From Euzebyaceae bacterium (GTDB lineage: Bacteria; Actinomycetota; Nitriliruptoria; Euzebyales; Egibacteraceae), in assembly GCA_013698135.1 (NCBI GenBank), contig JACCVM010000205.1:1-17970 (forward strand): 17,970 bases of DNA. Reading direction: 5' to 3'. The notes beneath the pieces are model-generated. The model was given only the letters and a program-made list of their open reading frames with translations, was not told the DNA's origin and did no database searches. Positions 13,343 through 17,970 of this stretch are shown piece after piece. Within the stretch, counting starts at the first letter, position 1; the number at the start of each line of letters is the position of its first letter. Position numbers and translations under genes: made by a program.

Positions 13343-13711
13343 ATGCAACCGGTAGTGCCGGTAGATCCGCCGGGCGCCTGGGTCCATCGCGTCGGCATCA
13401 ACTTGGCCAACTCCGCCTTCCGCCGGGCGGCGGCTCGCCGTCGCGCGCAACGCCGTCTGCTGGCGGGCACGCGGACTGAGCATCACGACGCTGACGCCGT
13501 TGACGCCGTCGCGGTGCGCCAAGCGCTTGCGGCGCTGCCGACCCGCAAGCGCACCGCAGTGGTGCTGCGCTACTACCTCGACCATTCCGTGGCCGAGACG
13601 GCCGAGCTGATGGGCGTACCGCAAGGGACGGTCAAGAGTCTCGTCGCTCGAGCCATGGTCGATCTGCGCGCCGGTTTGCGTGGATCAGCAACCGAAAGGG
13701 GTGTCCGGTGA
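13343..13711 (+). pseudogene. 5'-truncated ECF sigma factor (sigma region 4 only)
   Basis: The frame encodes the C-terminal half of an ECF sigma factor of the SigE/SigM type. GAWVHRVGINLANSAFRRAAARRR is the linker; QALAALPTRKRTAVVLRYYLD and SVAETAELMGVPQGTVKSLVARAMVDL form region 4 with its helix-turn-helix. Region 2, which binds core polymerase and the -10 element, is absent: recognisable sequence begins about 20 bp after the only nearby ATG (13343), and the DUF6504 gene occupies the place where it should be. The 122-aa product, if made, has no good SD. Its TGA overlaps the next gene's GTG, as in intact sigma/anti-sigma pairs. It may be a relic or a region-4-only regulator. Confidence 0.75.
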
Positions 13712-14400
13712 ACGACATCATCGACCGCATCGCTGCCGCAGCGCCGCAGCCACGGCAACCACTGGACCTCGACCGTGTTGTCCGCCGTGGCCGGCGGCTG
13801 CGACGCCGTCGCAGCGGGGCGATCGCCGCGGGTGCGCTGGGGCTCATCGCGGTCCTGGTCGTCGCCGTCGGTCAGGTCCAGCGCCCGCGTGTCCAGCTGG
13901 AGGTCACCCAAACGCCGGCGCTGTCCGTGCTGCAGCGCGAGGCCAGGCCCGACGACAGCCTGCCCGACGCTGTTCTGGAAGACCGTGGCGGTGGGCTGGA
14001 CAGCGTCCTGGAGTCCGAGGTGCGCCTGGCGCGGGAGGACCGCCGGTTCCGCTACTACGTCGCGCCGACCACCGCGGGCGGCGTCTGCCTGATCGCCGTC
14101 CAGAAGTCGGGACCCGCACTCCGGGCCGCGACCTGTTCAAGCACCGCCGATGAGATCCTGCGGACAGCAGGCGTGATCCCGTTGAGCTTCCAGGCCGCGA
14201 ACCAAAGGCGGTTGGTGGGCATCGTGCCGGACGGCTACGACGAAGTGCGTGCTGGCTCCTATCGGGTACCGATCACCGGCAACGTGTTCGCGTTCAACAC
14301 CACGCCCCGCACGGCGTCAATACCCGACCCTGTGGTCATCAGAGGTCCGGCAGGGCAGCGCACGATCGACCTTTCGGGAAGCGCTCCCGCATCCGAGTGA
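13708..14400 (+). CDS. Single-pass membrane protein, probable anti-sigma partner
   Basis: A 230-aa protein starting at GTG 13708, overlapping the sigma fragment by 4 bp. The layout is a short cytoplasmic part (about 1-36, ending in the basic RRGRRLRRRR), one helix at about 38-56 (AIAAGALGLIAVLVVAVG), and a 170-aa outer domain with two cysteines (CLIAVQ and ATCSS). Genes of this shape right after SigE-type ECF factors usually act as anti-sigma factors or envelope sensors. I see no zinc-binding HxxxCxxC motif. With the sigma factor truncated, its regulatory role may be lost. The outer domain is not recognised. Confidence 0.72.
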   Translation: MNDIIDRIAAAAPQPRQPLDLDRVVRRGRRLRRRRSGAIAAGALGLIAVLVVAVGQVQRPRVQLEVTQTPALSVLQREARPDDSLPDAVLEDRGGGLDSVLESEVRLAREDRRFRYYVAPTTAGGVCLIAVQKSGPALRAATCSSTADEILRTAGVIPLSFQAANQRRLVGIVPDGYDEVRAGSYRVPITGNVFAFNTTPRTASIPDPVVIRGPAGQRTIDLSGSAPASE

Positions 14401-14451
14401 TCGCCGGCGGGCCGCTTCACCCGGCGCAAGCGGGGGAAGCTAGCCGACGCC

Positions 14452-15075
14452 ATGGATGAGCCTTCGCTGTTCGACGAGCCCAGCCCTGACCCGCCCCCCG
14501 ATTCGCTGGCCGAGCTGCGCCAGGCCGCGGCAGGCTGCACCAATTGCGACCTGTACCGCCACGCCATCCAGACCGTCTTCGGTGCCGGTCCGCAGGGCGC
14601 GCGGCTGATGTTGGTGGGGGAGCAGCCCGGCGACCGCGAGGACGTGGAGGGCGAGCCGTTCGTCGGCCCCGCCGGCCGCCTGCTCGATCAGGCGCTGGTC
14701 GAAGCCGGCATCGACCGCGACCTGGTGTACGTCACCAACGCCGTGAAGCACTTCAAGTTCGCGCCTCGTGGCAAGCGGCGCATCCACGCCACCCCCAAAG
14801 CCGAGGAGATCCGGGCCTGCCGACCGTGGCTGGATGGCGAGATCGCCGCGGTGCGTCCGGCGGTCGTGGCGGCCTTGGGCGCCACCGCCGCCAAGGTGCT
14901 GCTCGGACCGTCGTTCCGGGTGTCCAAGCAGCGCGGCGAGGTCGTGGAACGCGACGGGCTGCGCCTGACCGCCACCATCCATCCCTCGGCGATCCTGCGC
15001 GGTCCGCCCGAGCAGCGCGAGGTGGCCTTCGCCGACCTGGTCGACGATTTGCGCGGCATCGCCGCACTGCTCTAG
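14452..15075 (+). CDS. udgX: UdgX-type uracil-DNA glycosylase
   Basis: A 207-aa family-4-like uracil-DNA glycosylase. Motif A reads GEQPGDREDVEGEPFVGPAG (56-75), and motif B is HPSAIL (177-182). The diagnostic UdgX insertion GKRRIH (107-112) is present; its His112 matches the residue that in mycobacterial UdgX becomes covalently bound to the uracil site in DNA, giving a tight protein-DNA cross-link instead of simple turnover. Cluster ligands visible are Cys29 and Cys32 (CTNC) and Cys123 (RAC). Where ordinary family-4 enzymes have Cys after VK, this protein has VKH (His100). ATG 14452 has TAGCCG 5 nt upstream and GGGGAAG further up. It ends 3 bp from the convergent M15 gene. Confidence 0.93.
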   Translation: MDEPSLFDEPSPDPPPDSLAELRQAAAGCTNCDLYRHAIQTVFGAGPQGARLMLVGEQPGDREDVEGEPFVGPAGRLLDQALVEAGIDRDLVYVTNAVKHFKFAPRGKRRIHATPKAEEIRACRPWLDGEIAAVRPAVVAALGATAAKVLLGPSFRVSKQRGEVVERDGLRLTATIHPSAILRGPPEQREVAFADLVDDLRGIAALL

Positions 15076-15078
15076 CGA

Positions 15079-15870
15079 CTATTCGATCCGCAGGTCGCCG
15101 AGTGCCTCGTCGACGGCCCTGTCGATGTCCTCCTCGCTGACGTCGCGGGAGCGCAGCCGCTTGGCGACCTCCCGCACGTGGCGCTGGCCCAGCACCTGGA
15201 TCAGCCGCAGCTGGAACTCGACTGATGCGGTCCTGCCGCCGCGGCCGAGTCCAAGCTTTCTCTTCGCGGCCGCTGTCGAGCTTTCGGTGAGGTGCCCGAA
15301 GCCGCCGTCGACTTTGAGCTTCGGGTCCCCGCGGTGGAACGCGTTCAGGTTGCGTTGCAGCGTCTTGACGTCGGGCCCGTCGTCTCCCTTCCGCAACATC
15401 TCCTCGTTCTCCTGTCCGTCCAGCACGGGTGCGAGCCCCTCGGCGTCGGCCGGGGTGCCGATGTACTCGAAATGCATGGGGTCAGGGCGGGAGGTGTACG
15501 CCCCGCCCCACCGGAACCCGTAGCGGGCCGCGATCTTGCCTGCGCTGCGGGGCATGGTGTTGCGGCCCGGCGGCGGAGGGCCTTGCATCGCGTTGTCCGG
15601 CGCATCCAGATCGATGGCCAGGCCCCACGAGTGGTTCGAGGGGGTCGAGGTCCCTCGGATCGCGCGGTTGGCGAAGCCCCAGGACCAGTCGGGCCGGAAC
15701 GGCGCACCTCTGGCCCGCTCGAGGTCGTGCACCAGGGCGGCGACCAGCGGACCGATCTCCGTCCGCACGGGCAGCCGCAGCCCGTTGGCGCCGCAGACGA
15801 CCGTGACGATCTTGTCGGTCTGAGCGTTCGGCCAGCCCGAACCCCATCCTCGGTCGGCGGCGCTACTCAT
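15079..15870 (-). CDS. M15-family peptidoglycan peptidase with peptidoglycan-binding domain
   Basis: The 263-aa product starts MSSAADRGWGSGWPNAQ and has no signal peptide. The M15/VanY-like zinc peptidase domain covers about 20-140: WGFANRAIRGTSTPSNHSWGLAIDLD gives His80 and Asp87 of SxHxxGxAxD, and DPMHFEYIG gives the third ligand, His133. A PG_binding_1 domain at about 158-206 (RKGDDGPDVKTLQRNLNAF, VDGGFG) and a charged helical tail follow. The architecture matches D-Ala-D-Ala carboxypeptidases or L-Ala-D-Glu endolysins that cut cell-wall peptides; signal-less forms are typical of phage lysins. A longer frame to 16020 encodes no plausible protein and conflicts with the upstream acidic gene, whose stop overlaps this ATG by 8 bp. 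Confidence 0.87.
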   Translation of the reverse strand: MSSAADRGWGSGWPNAQTDKIVTVVCGANGLRLPVRTEIGPLVAALVHDLERARGAPFRPDWSWGFANRAIRGTSTPSNHSWGLAIDLDAPDNAMQGPPPPGRNTMPRSAGKIAARYGFRWGGAYTSRPDPMHFEYIGTPADAEGLAPVLDGQENEEMLRKGDDGPDVKTLQRNLNAFHRGDPKLKVDGGFGHLTESSTAAAKRKLGLGRGGRTASVEFQLRLIQVLGQRHVREVAKRLRSRDVSEEDIDRAVDEALGDLRIE

Positions 15871-15985
15871 CCTCGACCGACCCTTCGACGGCGTCGTCGA
15901 GTTCCTCGTCGTCCAGCGCCCCGTCGTCGGCGACGCCTTCAGGCGGCAGGTCCTCGTCGCGGAAGCCTCGCTCAACCCGGTACAT
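15863..15985 (-). CDS. 40-aa highly acidic mini-protein coupled to the M15 peptidase
   Basis: ATG 15985 has a strong SD, GGAGGG at 9 nt, and opens MYRVERGFRDEDLPPEG, continuing to VEGSVEDE before TAG. The product has 17 Asp/Glu and 3 Arg in 40 residues, no hydrophobic helix and no cysteine. Its stop lies just inside the peptidase start, so the two are translated together. A good minus-strand promoter lies about 75 nt upstream. I know no family for it. Given its charge and position it could be a partner or inhibitor of the peptidase, or a disordered regulatory leader. Confidence 0.72.
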   Translation of the reverse strand: MYRVERGFRDEDLPPEGVADDGALDDEELDDAVEGSVEDE

Positions 15986-16065
15986 CGCGGCTTTCCCTCC
16001 GCAGCCCGCACTTCCATCAACCCCGCAGCTTCACCGTCTCAGGGTGCGACCCGCTCGTCAAGGGG

Positions 16066-16094
16066 CGAATACCCGGGTCACGCGACTTTGTCAA
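16066..16094 (-). promoter_or_regulatory. Promoter of the acidic protein/peptidase operon
   Basis: On the minus strand a consensus -35 TTGACA (16094-16089) is followed by 17 bp and TATTCG (16071-16066) as an imperfect -10. An inverted repeat TTGTCA (16088-16093) and TGACAA (16103-16108), 9 bp apart, overlaps the -35 and may be an operator. Confidence 0.5.
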
Positions 16095-16143
16095 CGCAGG
16101 CATGACAACGTCGCGGGACCGCCAGGAGGGCAGTGGCCGGCGG

Positions 16144-16149
16144 TATCGT
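16144..16149 (+). promoter_or_regulatory. Candidate -10 box of the crotonase gene (leaderless-type)
   Basis: TATCGT lies 7 nt before the ATG at 16157. The AGGAGGG at 16124-16130 would then fall upstream of the transcript and be irrelevant to this start. Confidence 0.4.
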
Positions 16150-16156
16150 CGCGGCC

Positions 16157-16966
16157 ATGACTGAGCGCTACGCCGCCTTCGCCAGCCTGCGCTTCTCGCG
16201 GCCCGCCGACGGCGTGTTGGACATCGTCATGTCGACGCCGGGCAAGCTCAACGCGGCAGGACACGAGATGCACCGCGATCTCGCCGAGGTGTGGAACGAG
16301 GTCGACCGCGACCCTGACACCCGGGTGGCGGTCATCCGCGGCGAGGGCAAGGCCTTCTCATCCGGAGGCGATCTCGACCTGGTGGCCGACATGGCCGATG
16401 ACTTCGCCGTACGCGTCCGCGTGCTGAAGGAAGCGCGCGACCTGGTCTACAACGTCATCAACTGCTCGAAACCGGTGGTGTCGGCGATGCACGGGCCAGC
16501 GGTCGGCGCCGGCCTGGTGGTGGGGCTGCTAGCCGACGTGTCGATCGCGGCGCGCTCGGCGCGGATCATCGATGGGCACACCAAGCTCGGCGTCGCGGCC
16601 GGTGACCACGCCGCCATCGTCTGGCCGCTGCTGTGCGGCATGGCCAAGGCCAAGTACCACCTGCTCACCTGCGAGCCGCTGTCGGGCGAGGAGGCCGAGC
16701 GCATCGGGCTGGTGTCGCTGTGCGTGGACGACGACGACCTGCTGGACACCGCCTACGCGGTGGCGGGGCGGCTGGCTGCGGGCAGCCAGAGCGCGATCCG
16801 CTGGACCAAGTACGCGCTGAACAACTGGCTGCGCAGCGCCGGGCCGGCGTTCGACACGTCACTTGCCCTCGAGTTCATGGGCTTTGGCGGCCCGGACGTG
16901 CACGAGGGGATCGCCGCGCTACGCGACAAGCGCCCGCCACGCTTCACCGGCCCGGCCTCGGAGTAG
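16157..16966 (+). CDS. Enoyl-CoA hydratase/isomerase-family (crotonase) protein
   Basis: A 269-aa crotonase-fold protein. The oxyanion-hole regions are seen as GKAFSSGGDLDLV (64-76) and MHGPAVGAGLVVGLLADVSIAARSARIIDGHTKLGVAAGDHAAIVWP. The first catalytic Glu of true hydratases aligns with Val121 and the second with about Thr142, so ordinary 2-enoyl-CoA hydration is doubtful; Asp150-His151 lie in the active-site loop and could substitute. The fold suggests an acyl-CoA ligand, perhaps in fatty-acid or aromatic breakdown. I chose ATG 16157 because the conserved family start (TERYAAFASLRFSRP) begins there; GTG 16133 is alternative but only 2 nt from its SD. It appears monocistronic. Confidence 0.88.
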   Translation: MTERYAAFASLRFSRPADGVLDIVMSTPGKLNAAGHEMHRDLAEVWNEVDRDPDTRVAVIRGEGKAFSSGGDLDLVADMADDFAVRVRVLKEARDLVYNVINCSKPVVSAMHGPAVGAGLVVGLLADVSIAARSARIIDGHTKLGVAAGDHAAIVWPLLCGMAKAKYHLLTCEPLSGEEAERIGLVSLCVDDDDLLDTAYAVAGRLAAGSQSAIRWTKYALNNWLRSAGPAFDTSLALEFMGFGGPDVHEGIAALRDKRPPRFTGPASE

Positions 16967-17045
16967 CAGGCAGCGGCCGGGACTCATGACGCTGACCTGC
17001 GTAGGGTAGGGGGCGGTACAGATCTCGCCCCAGGGAGCCACCGCC

Positions 17046-17970
<925 letters not shown>

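Noticed and set aside
12337..13470. 377-codon minus-strand frame across the SOS promoter
   Set aside because: It covers parts of three plus-strand genes and a well-formed promoter and has no recognisable domain.
15871..16020. N-terminal extension of the M15 peptidase to 16020
   Set aside because: The added 50 residues are Thr/Arg/Ser-rich, give no signal peptide, and overlap the well-formed acidic mini-gene in another frame.
16992..17022. CTGACC/TACAGA as an aceE promoter
   Set aside because: The spacer would be 19 bp and both hexamers are poor; only the isolated TAGGGT is worth noting.

Overview
The window is a dense stretch of high-GC bacterial chromosome. GTG starts, 4-8 bp gene overlaps, an actinobacterial-type LexA box, TANNNT boxes 6-9 bases before starts that lack a Shine-Dalgarno (SD) sequence, a PASTA Ser/Thr kinase, UdgX, a DUF6504 protein and a homodimeric-type pyruvate dehydrogenase E1 all point to Actinomycetota. 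A deep lineage such as Nitriliruptoria is possible, but that is inference. I saw no tRNA, rRNA, CRISPR array or intact insertion sequence.

Layout. (1) 1-4200, central carbon and amino-acid metabolism: the tail of an unknown gene, glycerol kinase on the minus strand, then a divergent overlapping operon of 6-phosphofructokinase, a GNAT acetyltransferase and L-threonine aldolase. This operon ends in a 15-codon remnant that looks like the start of a photolyase-related gene. (2) 4200-7400: two 40-bp palindromic repeats, then on the minus strand a PASTA-domain kinase followed by an EamA transporter. (3) 7300-8020, repeat-rich: a 33-bp tandem duplication at the promoter of a small unknown gene, a duplicated terminator hairpin, two 45-bp nested palindromes and another strong hairpin. 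(4) 8012-10940: a thiamin operon thiO-thiS-thiG-thiE behind a TPP riboswitch whose 3' end supplies the thiO ribosome-binding site. (5) 10950-12835: a divergent pair of envelope genes, a Tat-type lipoprotein with a thioredoxin-like domain and an orphan osmoprotectant-type binding lipoprotein. (6) 12880-15985, stress and DNA repair: a well-formed promoter carrying a perfect LexA/SOS box in front of a DUF6504 gene; a 5'-truncated ECF sigma factor coupled to a membrane protein that looks like its anti-sigma partner; UdgX; and on the minus strand a 40-aa very acidic protein overlapping a signal-less M15 peptidase. (7) 16144 to the end: an unusual crotonase-fold protein and the first 308 codons of aceE.

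The most notable items are the SOS-controlled DUF6504 gene sitting exactly where the neighbouring sigma factor has lost its 5' half, the acidic mini-protein/peptidase pair, three unrelated families of short repeats, and the recurrent leaderless-type promoters.
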